Below are positions 16,100-24,842 of a stretch of DNA of 33,943 nt, one piece after another. The position numbers were made by a program, and so were the translations under genes. Each line of letters starts with the position of its first letter. Position 1 is the stretch's first letter. Source of the DNA: an uncultured Bacteroidales bacterium (lineage in GTDB: Bacteria > Bacteroidota > Bacteroidia > Bacteroidales > UBA4417); NCBI GenBank assembly GCA_903878265.1, contig CAIRHD010000521.1, forward strand, positions 1 to 33,943, read 5' to 3'. Under the pieces are notes generated by a model that saw only the letters and a list, made by a program, of their open reading frames with translations, was not told where the DNA came from and made no database searches.

Positions 16100-16786
16100 A
16101 TGACTGATAAGAAAAATAGAACAAGTATACCGAAAGCGAATAAAATAAGAGCAGAACTACAAAAGGAAATATCATCTATTTGTCCTTTTTGTGACAATTC
16201 AGATGTCGGGCATTTCGAGATACACCATATTGATGAAAATCCAGCAAATAATGAAATTGATAATTTGATTCTTCTATGCCCAATTTGTCATTCAAAAATC
16301 ACAAAAGCAGATATTGTACAAATTGAGGTATTTAAAAAGAAAATCTCTCTTTTGCAACATAAAGATAATAAAATAAATAGCATTAAAAATGCTGTTAATT
16401 TTAACAGCAAAGTTGATAACGCTATTGTAGGTGATAATATTAATATTGCAATAAGTCATACAAAAAAAATAGTCAAACAGAAATATCCAGAAGGTTGCAT
16501 TGGTTTTGATACGGTTAAAGCTAATTATATAGGATATTTGATTAAGCGTTACAATGAATACAAGGAATATGAAGTAGGTAAAGGACAAGTTAACTATGCA
16601 GCATTTTCAGCGCATTTAAAGAAATTGTATAAAATTGGCCCAACAAGAACTTTGTATAATTTGCAAATTGAAAAATTTGACGAACTTGTAAATTATATTC
16701 ATTTAAGAATTGATAAAACAAAACTTGCAAAAATTAAGGGACAGGGACATAAGAATTACTCTTGTTTTCTTGATTATGCCACATAG
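16100..16786 (+). CDS. HNH-type zinc/nuclease-fold protein
   Basis: The frame extends to a GTG at 16052. The ATG at 16100 (MTDKKNRTSIPKANKIR...) is preferred because it is an ATG and the extra 16 residues show no conserved feature. Residues 28-64 carry a zinc-type HNH motif: CPFC (28-31), HHID (42-45), NLILLCPICH (55-64). The C28/C31/C60/C63 tetrad would bind zinc, and H43, N55 and H64 would be the catalytic core. The C-terminal ~100 residues (YPEGCIGFDTVKANYIGYLIKRY...) form a separate helical domain I do not recognise. HNH proteins of this build occur in mobile and defence contexts. Here the neighbours give no further hint. The gene is A+T-rich. Confidence 0.7.
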   Translation: MTDKKNRTSIPKANKIRAELQKEISSICPFCDNSDVGHFEIHHIDENPANNEIDNLILLCPICHSKITKADIVQIEVFKKKISLLQHKDNKINSIKNAVNFNSKVDNAIVGDNINIAISHTKKIVKQKYPEGCIGFDTVKANYIGYLIKRYNEYKEYEVGKGQVNYAAFSAHLKKLYKIGPTRTLYNLQIEKFDELVNYIHLRIDKTKLAKIKGQGHKNYSCFLDYAT

Positions 16787-16826
16787 CAGAAACAATTACT
16801 AAAATAAATTATAAACAATAACATCT

Positions 16827-17750
16827 ATGAAAACCAAAATTTTAAATTTAATTGCAATAGGATTAATATTTGCATCTTGTGGTACAAATAACAATCAAAC
16901 AACAGATGAGAATACTCAAAAAATTTTAACTGACACTGCGTTCGTAACTCTTGACAGTTACGAATACATTGACAACACAAATGGAGATTTTTCGGGAGGT
17001 AGTAAAGACGGTAGGACAATAATAATACACGGAAGCACAAATTTTCCTGACGGTACTGTTATTGATATACAAACTAATGCCTTTGTTGCATCATCGAAAG
17101 AAGATGGTATGACTGACACATATGCAGAAGTAAAAGTAGAAGAGGGGCAGTTTTATGCAACTTTGAACCCTTGGAACATTACAGAACAAATTGAATTTCG
17201 GATATTTGCTGATAAACAAAGCCAAACTATTCAAGAAATCATTGGAAAAACTGGAGAAAAGATTAAAATAGACCAATCTAATAAAGATGAATTTCCGGAA
17301 ATTGTCATTTTTCAATCCAAAGACTACAAAGTTAATGATGATATTATTTCGAAAATCAAAGGTGTTATACCTTCAGTTTATACGTTTCAGAAATCTTCTG
17401 AATTCAGCAAACCGTATGAAAAAACACTTGCTGAATTTATAAAAGACTGGAAAGACAAAGATTGGAATTCAATGGTAAAACACTGTCAGTCATCAGAGAA
17501 CAAAACTGCGGAGGATTTGAAATCGTATTTCGGAATGATAGATGTTTTAGGGTTTCAAGTAACATCCTCTATAGAGGGGGTAAAGCTACCAAGTGGCAGT
17601 ATTCTTATGGAAGTTGATTTTATACTTGAAATAAAGAATAGTATTGGAACAAAAGGAATTCAGAAGAAAAATCTGAAAGCAAATGTCATTCAAGAAAATA
17701 ATAAATGGGGTGTAAATTCGACATCCGTTACTGGTGGACTTTATAAATGA
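16827..17750 (+). CDS. Putative lipoprotein of unknown function
   Basis: The N-terminus is a lipoprotein signal with lipobox FASC, so Cys18 would be acylated and the protein tethered to the envelope. The mature 290 residues include a beta-rich first half (TIIIHGSTNFPDGTVIDIQT..., resembling an Ig-like or FN3-like domain). The second half has a helical stretch (EFIKDWKDKDWNSMVKHC) and a beta-rich C-terminus. I do not recognise a family. The gene lies 40 nt after the HNH gene and shares its low G+C, suggesting both came together. Confidence 0.7.
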   Translation: MKTKILNLIAIGLIFASCGTNNNQTTDENTQKILTDTAFVTLDSYEYIDNTNGDFSGGSKDGRTIIIHGSTNFPDGTVIDIQTNAFVASSKEDGMTDTYAEVKVEEGQFYATLNPWNITEQIEFRIFADKQSQTIQEIIGKTGEKIKIDQSNKDEFPEIVIFQSKDYKVNDDIISKIKGVIPSVYTFQKSSEFSKPYEKTLAEFIKDWKDKDWNSMVKHCQSSENKTAEDLKSYFGMIDVLGFQVTSSIEGVKLPSGSILMEVDFILEIKNSIGTKGIQKKNLKANVIQENNKWGVNSTSVTGGLYK

Positions 17751-17837
17751 CATAAGAATGCATACCATGTCGTACTTATTACCCACCTGCGGCGGATTTC
17801 CTATGCACTTTTGGTTGAAATATGCGGGAAGCCATAG

Positions 17838-17916
17838 AATGAATGTGGATCATCAAAGCCTATAACAAAAGCGAGGTTGGAAACATAATTGAAGCTTCGT
17901 CGCCCGCACATTCATT
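17838..17916. other. Inverted repeat AATGAATGTG / CACATTCATT in a 260-bp gap
   Basis: A perfect 10-bp inverted repeat (17838-17847 with 17907-17916) encloses 59 bp. The local sequence is more G+C-rich than the flanking genes. The layout vaguely recalls a cassette-end recombination site, but no RYYYAAC/GTTRRRY core pair is clear. The remaining gap (17751-18010) shows no gene. Confidence 0.3.
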
Positions 17917-18010
17917 GGCATTGGTTAATATCTAATTGATCACTGCGCAATCCGCGCTTATCATTGCTTAATCCAGTAACACACATTATAAATCAGATAA
18001 TTGAATAAAT

Positions 18011-18838
18011 ATGAAAACAATTTTAGTGTTTCTAATTTTTGGCCTCTTCAGCGCATTGGTTGTAGGTCTTATTAAACCATCAATGGTTTTGCGGTGGAGC
18101 AAAAAGCCTACAAGATTAAAAATAATTGGATGGTGGTTTCTATGTACGATCATAGTCTTCTTTTCAATTGGGCTTTTTGTAAGTGATGAAGTATCAGAAA
18201 AATCGCAAACAGGCATTACATTACCAGTAAAAGCACAAACAGGGGAAAAGACAAATTCAAAGGATAATCTTTCGTATGAAATAATTACAGAGAAAGATAA
18301 TGTTAACCCTGAAATTGACCTAAATAAGTGTAATATCGAAGTAAGGTTAAATAAGAAATTGACCAAGGAAGAATTAAAAATAATTGCAAATAATTTAAGG
18401 GGGACCAGAAAATCCTATGATAAATTATGGATATTCTATTATTTGCCTGAAATGAAAGTTGGTTCAGGTGCTTGGGCAACTACTCATTTTACTCCTGATT
18501 TGGAAGTTGAAATTTTAGGCTCTACTATTGCAGAAGAAAAATCAGCAATAGAAAAAATCAATGTAATTGGTAATGTAATTGGAACCTGGTCAGAGGAGCA
18601 ATATACTTCAACCAAGGTAGTGATCTATAAAGAAAAAGAGAAAATATATATCAAGACTATTTACAAAAATGGGCAAGAGTCTGTTGAGGAATTAATTGCC
18701 AAAAAAATAAAATCAGGCATGAAATATGAAGAAGCAGAAGGCAATCCCAATGGGGAGTATTATGTGTTAGAAAATGATGGCAACTTAGGCTATTACAACA
18801 AACAAAATAATAGGTTTACAATTGCAAAAAAAAATTGA
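18011..18838 (+). CDS. Membrane-anchored protein of unknown function
   Basis: Two hydrophobic segments near the N-terminus (about residues 3-22 and 38-58) anchor a ~215-residue soluble domain. The soluble part includes VRLNKKLTKEELKIIA and YDKLWIFYYLPEMKVGSGAWATT, then a C-terminal beta-rich stretch (YTSTKVVIYKEKEKIYIKT). The pattern K-L-x-K-x-E-L...WIFYYLP is one I associate with hypothetical proteins in mobile regions, without a function. The ATG at 18011 begins the first TM helix directly. The next gene starts 3 nt after the stop, so the two are probably co-transcribed. Confidence 0.65.
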   Translation: MKTILVFLIFGLFSALVVGLIKPSMVLRWSKKPTRLKIIGWWFLCTIIVFFSIGLFVSDEVSEKSQTGITLPVKAQTGEKTNSKDNLSYEIITEKDNVNPEIDLNKCNIEVRLNKKLTKEELKIIANNLRGTRKSYDKLWIFYYLPEMKVGSGAWATTHFTPDLEVEILGSTIAEEKSAIEKINVIGNVIGTWSEEQYTSTKVVIYKEKEKIYIKTIYKNGQESVEELIAKKIKSGMKYEEAEGNPNGEYYVLENDGNLGYYNKQNNRFTIAKKN

Positions 18839-18841
18839 CTA

Positions 18842-19375
18842 ATGACTTATTGTGCAATCTGTTCTACGAAAATTACTTTCTTTAATAAACCTATGTTTAG
18901 CATCAGACTCAAAGGAGGTGAAATTATTTGTATTGGGTGTTTGAAAAAACTTAATAGAGCGTATCCTGATCTTGGTTTTCAGTTAAGAAAATACACTTTA
19001 GCTGATGCTCAAATAGCTTTAGAAGATTTATCTCATGGAAAGATTCAAAAAAAAGATATTAAAGTCGTCGAGATTGAAAAAGTCAAAACTGATACCGTTT
19101 CCGAATTCAAGCGAACATGTAATGAATGTGGTAAGGTTTGGCATGTTCTTGAATCAAGAGAAAAAAAGCTTCAACAAGATATAAAAAGAAATAATTGCAA
19201 TGAATTAACTGCATATTGTGGTATGTGTGGTGGTCATTACGATGCTTTAAGTGCTGAAGCGCAGACCATGAGGAATGACCAATCATTAACAGAAGAAATT
19301 GGTAGATTAAAGCAGTGCCCTAATTGTAAATCAGGAAATTATAATGAAACATCAATTGTTTACAATAAAAGGTAG
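18842..19375 (+). CDS. Multi-zinc-ribbon protein
   Basis: The 177-residue soluble protein has four CxxC knuckle groups. C4/C7 with C30/C33 give an N-terminal zinc ribbon (CAIC...CIGC) resembling DUF4428-type domains. C93/C96 (CNEC), C126/C129 (CGMC) and C159/C162 (CPNC) could form one or two more sites. Between them lies a short helical segment with [11 protein letters not shown]. Such proteins may be nucleic-acid- or protein-binding adaptors; no function can be named. It follows the membrane protein by 3 nt and overlaps yidD by 32 nt, so the three form one likely unit. Confidence 0.65.
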   Translation: MTYCAICSTKITFFNKPMFSIRLKGGEIICIGCLKKLNRAYPDLGFQLRKYTLADAQIALEDLSHGKIQKKDIKVVEIEKVKTDTVSEFKRTCNECGKVWHVLESREKKLQQDIKRNNCNELTAYCGMCGGHYDALSAEAQTMRNDQSLTEEIGRLKQCPNCKSGNYNETSIVYNKR

Positions 19376-19604
19376 TTTGCTTGCATCATTTTCCATTTTT
19401 TTAATCAATAAAATATGGAAAAGTTGGATAGGTAGATTTTATAAATCTAGGAATAATATAATTTGTCGCTTTTATCCATCCTGCTCTAATTATGCGATTA
19501 TTGCTTTGACGAAATATGGATTTTATAAAGGGGTAAGACTTTCAATTAATCGTATTAAGAGGTGTAATACGCATAATACTGATACCTGTGTCGACTTTCC
19601 ATAG
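19344..19604 (+). CDS. yidD: YidD-family protein, isolated from rnpA/yidC
   Basis: The 86-residue product carries the YidD signature [11 protein letters not shown] (41-51), with the following LTKYGFYKG and RIKRC (70-74). YidD is a small membrane-associated factor that helps YidC insert membrane proteins and is normally coded between rnpA and yidC. Here it sits in an accessory, A+T-rich cluster, overlapping the zinc-ribbon gene by 32 nt. Its C-terminus (TDTCVDFP) departs from the usual G-x-DPVP ending. An N-terminal hydrophobic segment (about 9-29) is present. The match to the motif is strong. Whether this copy is functional or a second paralogue is unknown. Confidence 0.8.
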   Translation: MKHQLFTIKGSLLASFSIFLINKIWKSWIGRFYKSRNNIICRFYPSCSNYAIIALTKYGFYKGVRLSINRIKRCNTHNTDTCVDFP

Positions 19605-19761
19605 TTTATGAATCAAAGAAAATCGTAACATGCCCTGCAATCTTATGAATCCTTAGCTCAGGTGCATCTTACATTCAGTTGTGCCTGGCAGATAATACAA
19701 ATAAGGCAAAGACTTAATAATAATAAATCTAACCAAATACCTGTAGACATCTACTCGCCTA

Positions 19762-20721
19762 AAACTTAGTTTGCCCCTGCCCAGCTTGGGCAAGCCCGCC
19801 TGAAACCCAGTTTGCCTCTGCTCAGCTTGGGCAAACCCACCTGAAACTTAATTTGCCTCTGCCCAGCTTGGGCAAGCCCGCCTGAAACTTGGTTTGCCCC
19901 TGCCCAGCTTGGGCAAGGCTGCCTGAAACTCAGTTTGCCTCTGCCCAGCTTGGGCAAACCCGCCTGAAACTTAATTTGCCTCTGCCCAGCTTGGGCAAGC
20001 CTGCCTGAAACTTGGTTTGCCTCTGCCCAGCTTGGGCAAGCCCGCCTGAAACTCAGTTTGCCTCTGCCCAGCTTGGGCAAGCCTGCCTGAAACTTAGTTT
20101 GCCTCTGCCCAGCTTGGGCAAGCCTGCCTGAAACTTGGTTTACCCAATTCCTAATTGGGATTTGCTGTTTTTTTTTTAGTTTGCCCAATACCCAGTTGGG
20201 AATTGCCCGCCTGAAACTTGGTTTGCCCAATACCCAGTTGGGATTTGCTGTTTTTTTTCCGGTTTGCCCAATTCCCAGTTGGGATTTGCTTGCCTGAAAC
20301 TTGGTTTGACCAAAACCCAGTTGGGATTTGCTGTTTTTTTTCCGGTTTACCCAATTCCCAGTTGGGATTTGCTTGCCAGAAACTTGGTTTGCCCAATTCC
20401 CAGTTGGGATTTGCCGTTTATTTTTCAGTTTGCCTAAATACCAGTTGGGATTTGCTTGCCAGAAACTTGGTTTGCCCAATTCCCAGTTGGGATTTGCCGT
20501 TTTTTTTCTGGTTTGCCCAAAACCCAGTTGGGATTTGCTTGCCTGAAACTTGGTTTGCCCAATTCCCAGTTGGGATTTGCTGTTTTTTTTCCGGTTTGCC
20601 CAATTCCCAGTTGGGATTTGCTTGCCTGAAACTTAGTTTGCCTCTGCCCAGCTTGGGCAAGCTCACCTGAAACCTGGTTTGCCTCTGCCCAACTTGGGCA
20701 AGCTTGCCTGAAATTTAGTTT
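19762..20721. repeat. Array 2: mixed array of 41-bp (A) and 83-bp composite (B) hairpin repeats
   Basis: The array starts with nine A units of exactly 41 bp, like array 1 (19762-20130). Six B composites of exactly 83 bp follow (20142-20639, each 41 + 42 bp). Two more A units (20640-20721) end it. B halves have the core CCCAATT-CCC-AGTTGGG. Alternating halves end in TGCTGTTTTTTTTCCGGTTT or in TTGCTTGCCTGAAACTTGGT + TT. The period is kept without indels throughout. Open frames through it on both strands are repeat artefacts. Confidence 0.95.
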
Positions 20722-20756
20722 GTACAAATACGAACAAAAGAATTGCTTATCCGCAA

Positions 20757-20791
20757 CATTCAGGGTTTCACTTTGAGAGAAGTCCTGAATA
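20757..20791. repeat. Diverged third copy of the 35-bp long hairpin
   Basis: CATTCAGGGTTTCACTTTG followed by AGAGAAGTCCTGAATA differs from the other copies by three bases, which weaken the hairpin. The ~38 bp before it (from 20719) also match the ~38 bp before copy 1 with several changes, so the duplicated module is about 73 bp. After it, up to 20958, I see no gene. Confidence 0.8.
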
Positions 20792-20958
20792 AATCCAAAT
20801 TCCCTGCCTTGTTTCCACTTAAATCATAGTAAATCAGCAAGCCACAACCCAGCGCCTGAAACTATGCATTAGCCGTGTACGCTTATTGGGGTTTCAAATT
20901 GTTGTCCAACATTTCCGCGTCAACGCAAATACCCACAATCGCCTAAGGGAATTTTGAT

Positions 20959-21246
20959 TTATCCTTTGTTCAAACGCTGCTGTTCTTTGGCGGCAAAGGA
21001 TGTAAAAGCTGCCAACATTTGCAGGATTAAAAGGACTGCCATTATATAATCCCACCAGGCCCATGAGGTGGCAAAGCTTCCGGTTTCGGCTTTGGTTTGC
21101 ACCGCTTGATACACTTTTAAGCCTCCCCATATCAGGAAAAATACCAAAAAAGTGGGTTTTACTGCCGACATGTAGAATTTACCCAGTTTCCAGCTGATGG
21201 TGCCTGAGTATAATTTAACCAGTAAATTGATCATTGCTTTGTACAT
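20959..21246 (-). CDS. Small membrane protein of unknown function
   Basis: The 95-residue product has two clear hydrophobic segments (about 32-49 and 65-85) joined by a Trp-rich loop (ATSWAWWDYI). A basic, possibly amphipathic N-terminus precedes them. No family is recognised. The ATG at 21246 follows an A-rich stretch. It stands alone: the nearest upstream gene on the same strand starts 21654, so a separate promoter is needed. The in-frame composition looks genuinely coding, and the overlapping frame at 20894 is a shadow. Confidence 0.6.
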   Translation of the reverse strand: MYKAMINLLVKLYSGTISWKLGKFYMSAVKPTFLVFFLIWGGLKVYQAVQTKAETGSFATSWAWWDYIMAVLLILQMLAAFTSFAAKEQQRLNKG

Positions 21247-21653
21247 TTTTTATGCTTTTTAAGGTTTGTAAACGGATGGATTATACTTCAACTTGATTCA
21301 AATCGTACTGTAAAAATACATTTTCCATTGATGTGTTTGTCGTATGTGGAAATTATCGCTCACTTATTGGCAATCACTCAAACGGTTCTAACAACTAAAA
21401 CGGCTACTTTTATTTAGGCTTCTCTTCAGTTGAACCTATCCTTCACGCTCAATGTTGTACAGTTTAGTAATTATTCAATGCATTTCGTTAATAGCTATCC
21501 TGCGCTTGCTAAAGTGCCTGCCGAAACAATCTCGGTTAAAAAAAGCAAGTGTGAGTATTCTTTGTAGTTAAAATCGTGAAACTTGAGCAATGGTAACTAG
21601 TAGTGGGTTTTCTCACAAAAATAGACAACTCCGGTGTTGACTTTGTGAAAGGC
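21247..21653. other. Intergenic, nothing recognised
   Basis: About 400 bp with stops in all frames. No tandem repeat, U-tract hairpin or TAnnTTTG box stands out. It contains the 3' end of the propeller gene transcript and the upstream region of the small membrane protein. Confidence 0.5.
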
Positions 21654-23363
21654 TCAGGGCCGGATTGATCCGATGAAATTACTAGCATTGTTGTCGATCA
21701 GTATTATGTCGCCAGCATCTGTGATTCCATCCCCATTTGTATCGCCGGTACTGTACCCTTCTACAAATGCGGCGGCGTCATTTTCCGCAATTAACATATC
21801 TGCAGCATCAACTATTCCATCTTGATTTATATCACCACCATATATGGTGTAAACGCCACCTTTGGAGTTCAGATTGTTGCCAAACGCTTTTGATGCGGCA
21901 TCAGTAAAATCATAAAAAGTAGTATATCCCAACATCTGAACAGGATTTGCCGACCAGGTCTCGACACTATTACGGTGTTTTATTACAACATAGTACGACC
22001 CATTCAGGGTTAACGGGATTGATATGCCAATAGTGCCGTTGGTATTAAGTTCGGCAGCAGTGACACTGTAAATTACGCTCCAAGGCGATGCAGGATCAAC
22101 CAAGAGAACACTCAACGTATCCACTATGGAGCCGGAAAAATTATTGTACAATTGTCCGTCAATATCCAAATATTGTGCTTGGTTCATCATGCCCGTTGCT
22201 GTGTCGTAAAAACTTTCAAGAAAGACGGATAGGTTAAGTGGTTGAGTGGTAGGAATCGGCTCGTTGTAAACAGCAATATGAGAAGCACCAACAGATCCGG
22301 CAGATGTAAATAGCCCCCCGACAACCAAATCGTCTCCATAAATGCAAAACGTGTGGGCACCATACACATTGGCGGGGTAAAAAAAGCCTCCGTTCAGTTC
22401 GTTCCAGACCGCACCGTCCCATTTTGCGATGCCATTTGTTGATACTCCTCCTGAGCTTGTAAAATATCCACCCGCGTACAAGTTTCCATTGTAAACGGCT
22501 AAGGCAAAAACATATTGATAAAATATACCAGCCATCCCAGTCCCGAATGTTGACCAATAGGTTCCATTCCAGGAGGCAATATGGTTAGCCTGTATGGTGC
22601 CGGCACTTAAAAACAACCCACCGGCAATTAAATTACCGTTATATTCGGACAATGTATAGACGATGCCGCCAATTCCATTGCCAAGTGCCGACCAGGAGCT
22701 GCCATTCCATTTTGCAATATGATTGGTGATTATTCCACCCGAAGTGGTAAAAAAGCCACCAGCATATAATTCGCCGTTGAAAACAGTCAAAGCCATAACC
22801 TGTCCCTCTTCTCCGTTCATTCCGGTTCCCAATGCCGACCATCCGTTATTGTTCCGTTTGGCGATATACTTGGCAGGCGTTCCATCTGCATCGGTAAAGT
22901 AACCACCAACATATAAATTTGTTCCAATAACAGCAAGTGACGTTACAATGCTCCCCACCCCACCTAATTCATCGTTCCACGAAGTGCCATCCCACATTGC
23001 AATATAATTTACTTCTATCCCACCAGCAATGGAAAACTCGCCAGCAGCTACAAGGTTGCCGTTGTAAACAGCAAGTGCGTTCACTTTACCATTTACTCCT
23101 AATCCTAGCGGTTCCCAACTTGTACCATTCCATTTTGCAATGTGGTTTGCGCTTACGCCTCCTGCAGAAGTAAATTTGCCACCAACAATCAATTCCCCAT
23201 TGTAGAGTATGGAGGAATATACCCAGTCGTTCATCCCGTTACCTATAGGTGACCAGGTTTGTGAATAACTATGGAAAGAAAATAGGCTGATTAGGCTAAA
23301 AACAGAACAAATAATTTTTTTTTTGAAGCGCTTGCGGAAGTTGTTGTTGCTGTAATTTTTCAT
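21654..23363 (-). CDS. Secreted beta-propeller-like repeat protein with dockerin-like C-terminus
   Basis: The frame opens at 23468, but the ATG at 23363 (MKNYSNNNFRKRFKKK...) places a basic n-region and hydrophobic core ending FHSYSQ as a signal peptide. The 569-residue protein then has about seven repeats of ~44 residues with the pattern VYNGNLYAGGxFTxAGG...IAKWxGxxWxxLG, which should form a beta-propeller. A beta-sandwich of ~110 residues follows (LNLSVFLESFYD...). The end, from ~509, carries two Ca-binding dockerin-like loops, DINQDGIVDAAD and DTNGDGITDAGD, finishing SIRP. This tail type is common in large Bacteroidetes surface proteins. A role in adhesion or substrate capture is inference. 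Confidence 0.8.
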   Translation of the reverse strand: MKNYSNNNFRKRFKKKIICSVFSLISLFSFHSYSQTWSPIGNGMNDWVYSSILYNGELIVGGKFTSAGGVSANHIAKWNGTSWEPLGLGVNGKVNALAVYNGNLVAAGEFSIAGGIEVNYIAMWDGTSWNDELGGVGSIVTSLAVIGTNLYVGGYFTDADGTPAKYIAKRNNNGWSALGTGMNGEEGQVMALTVFNGELYAGGFFTTSGGIITNHIAKWNGSSWSALGNGIGGIVYTLSEYNGNLIAGGLFLSAGTIQANHIASWNGTYWSTFGTGMAGIFYQYVFALAVYNGNLYAGGYFTSSGGVSTNGIAKWDGAVWNELNGGFFYPANVYGAHTFCIYGDDLVVGGLFTSAGSVGASHIAVYNEPIPTTQPLNLSVFLESFYDTATGMMNQAQYLDIDGQLYNNFSGSIVDTLSVLLVDPASPWSVIYSVTAAELNTNGTIGISIPLTLNGSYYVVIKHRNSVETWSANPVQMLGYTTFYDFTDAASKAFGNNLNSKGGVYTIYGGDINQDGIVDAADMLIAENDAAAFVEGYSTGDTNGDGITDAGDIILIDNNASNFIGSIRP

Positions 23364-23779
23364 TTTTGTTGCCTTTCGTTTGAATCGTTTTGAATCAATT
23401 TTTGTTGATTGATTTCCAGTTTCAAAAATAAAGAAAAATTGAAAACATTTGCTTGATTGAGAAAGCATTTAGCAAAGGGTAGTGTGGTTTTAGGAAAAGC
23501 AAATAATTGCTCAACATTATTTGCTGTTGCAAATAGTACAGAAGAACGAACAAGGGACGTTGATTTTTAAACTATTTTAACTAATTATCCCTTTAAACAA
23601 GTTGTTACGAATTTTAAAAATGCTTGGAATAAAAATGATTTAGTAACAAGGGTCAAATCTCATATGTTTAAGATGTGGCCTATATTTTAATAGGTTAGTA
23701 AAAACTAAAGAATTTTTTGTTAACATTCTTGGCTCTTCAATCCTAACAAATTTAATTTGCAGACCATAAATTCATGTTT
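23364..23779. other. Intergenic, no gene
   Basis: The 5' region of the propeller gene and 3' region of the CDF gene. AATCAAT (23393-23399) and ATTGATT (23408-23414) form a 7-bp inverted repeat 30-50 nt upstream of the propeller ATG. Nothing else stands out. Confidence 0.4.
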
Positions 23780-24697
23780 TTACAAAGCACTCTCTATCCT
23801 GTCCAACCCAATGTCGTGCATCGAAATGGGATCTTCTATCGGTTCCAGATGGGTAAAAACAGTTACCGGCGAACTGAAAAGGTTACGGATTGCTTTTTCG
23901 ATGTTTTCGACCATATCATGGCCTTCCTGGATGCTGAGCTGCCCAGGCAACAATACATGCAGCGAGACAAATTTGCGTTGGCCCGCTTGCCTGGTCATTA
24001 ATGAGTGATATTCAAGATTCTGATCTTTAAATTTGGTTAGAGTATCGATTATTTCTTTGCGTTCAGTTTCTGGAATGGCCGAATCGAGCAATCCCTGGGC
24101 TGAACGGTGCATGAGTTGGTAGCCGGTCCATAAAATATTTATCGCTACCCCAACCGCAACAATTCCATCGAGTACAAGAAAACCAGTAAATTTCACCAAA
24201 CCGATTCCTATCAATACCCCGATAGAAGTGTAAACATCCGTCATCAAATGTTTGCCATCGGCTTCGAGCGTGATCGAATGGTTTTTTCGACCGTTTTTAA
24301 TCAATATCATGCCAACAGCAAGGTTAATACCCGAAGCCGCAACGGCTACAAGCAGTCCAACCCCAACATTTTCGAGTGGCTGGGGGTGAATTATTCTTGG
24401 GATTGCAGACCAAATAATACTGAATGCAGCTAACACGATAAGCCCGCCTTCGATGGCACTCGAAAAATATTCAGCTTTGTGATGGCCAAAGGCATGTTCT
24501 TCATCCGCAGGTTTTTCGGCCAACGTAATCATAAAGAGTGCAACAACGGCAGCAATAAGGTTAACGCACGACTCAAGTGCATCGGAGAACAATCCAACCG
24601 AACCTGTGAGGAAATAAGCAAAAAGCTTGAGCGAGATAGTTGCTATAGCCGCAGCAATTGCCAGGTAAATGAATTTTTTCAATGATTTGTTCTGCAT
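23780..24697 (-). CDS. Cation diffusion facilitator (CDF) metal exporter
   Basis: The ATG at 24697 gives 305 residues; the frame reaches 24727 but the extra ten residues are not conserved-looking. Six TM helices are predicted. TM2 carries SDALES (38-43) and TM5 carries H150-x3-D154 (HLMTD), the classical CDF metal site. [13 protein letters not shown] (68-80) is the conserved TM2-TM3 loop. The cytoplasmic C-terminal domain ([10 protein letters not shown]..., ends FTHLEP...) matches the FieF/YiiP type. It should exchange Zn(II) or another divalent metal, perhaps Fe(II) or Mn(II), for protons. Metal specificity cannot be read. The His-rich membrane protein coded at 26108 could be functionally related. 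Confidence 0.9.
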   Translation of the reverse strand: MQNKSLKKFIYLAIAAAIATISLKLFAYFLTGSVGLFSDALESCVNLIAAVVALFMITLAEKPADEEHAFGHHKAEYFSSAIEGGLIVLAAFSIIWSAIPRIIHPQPLENVGVGLLVAVAASGINLAVGMILIKNGRKNHSITLEADGKHLMTDVYTSIGVLIGIGLVKFTGFLVLDGIVAVGVAINILWTGYQLMHRSAQGLLDSAIPETERKEIIDTLTKFKDQNLEYHSLMTRQAGQRKFVSLHVLLPGQLSIQEGHDMVENIEKAIRNLFSSPVTVFTHLEPIEDPISMHDIGLDRIESAL

Positions 24698-24842
24698 GGT
24701 ATGGGTACAAGTTAGATTTTTTCGCACTTAAATTTTTTCAAATTATCCCCTTACCTTTCTATTGGCCGAAGGCAATTGCGTAAAAGGGAATATTGATGCA
24801 AAGATAAGGATTACTACAATCAGACTGCTTTTAATAAACATC

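Noticed and set aside
17838-17916. Integron attC site
   Set aside because: An inverted repeat is present, but no clear RYYYAAC/GTTRRRY core pair and no integrase, so I kept it only as an inverted repeat.
19766-20727. Several long open frames on both strands across array 2
   Set aside because: Same cause as array 1: open on both strands in many frames, with the protein period set by the DNA repeat.
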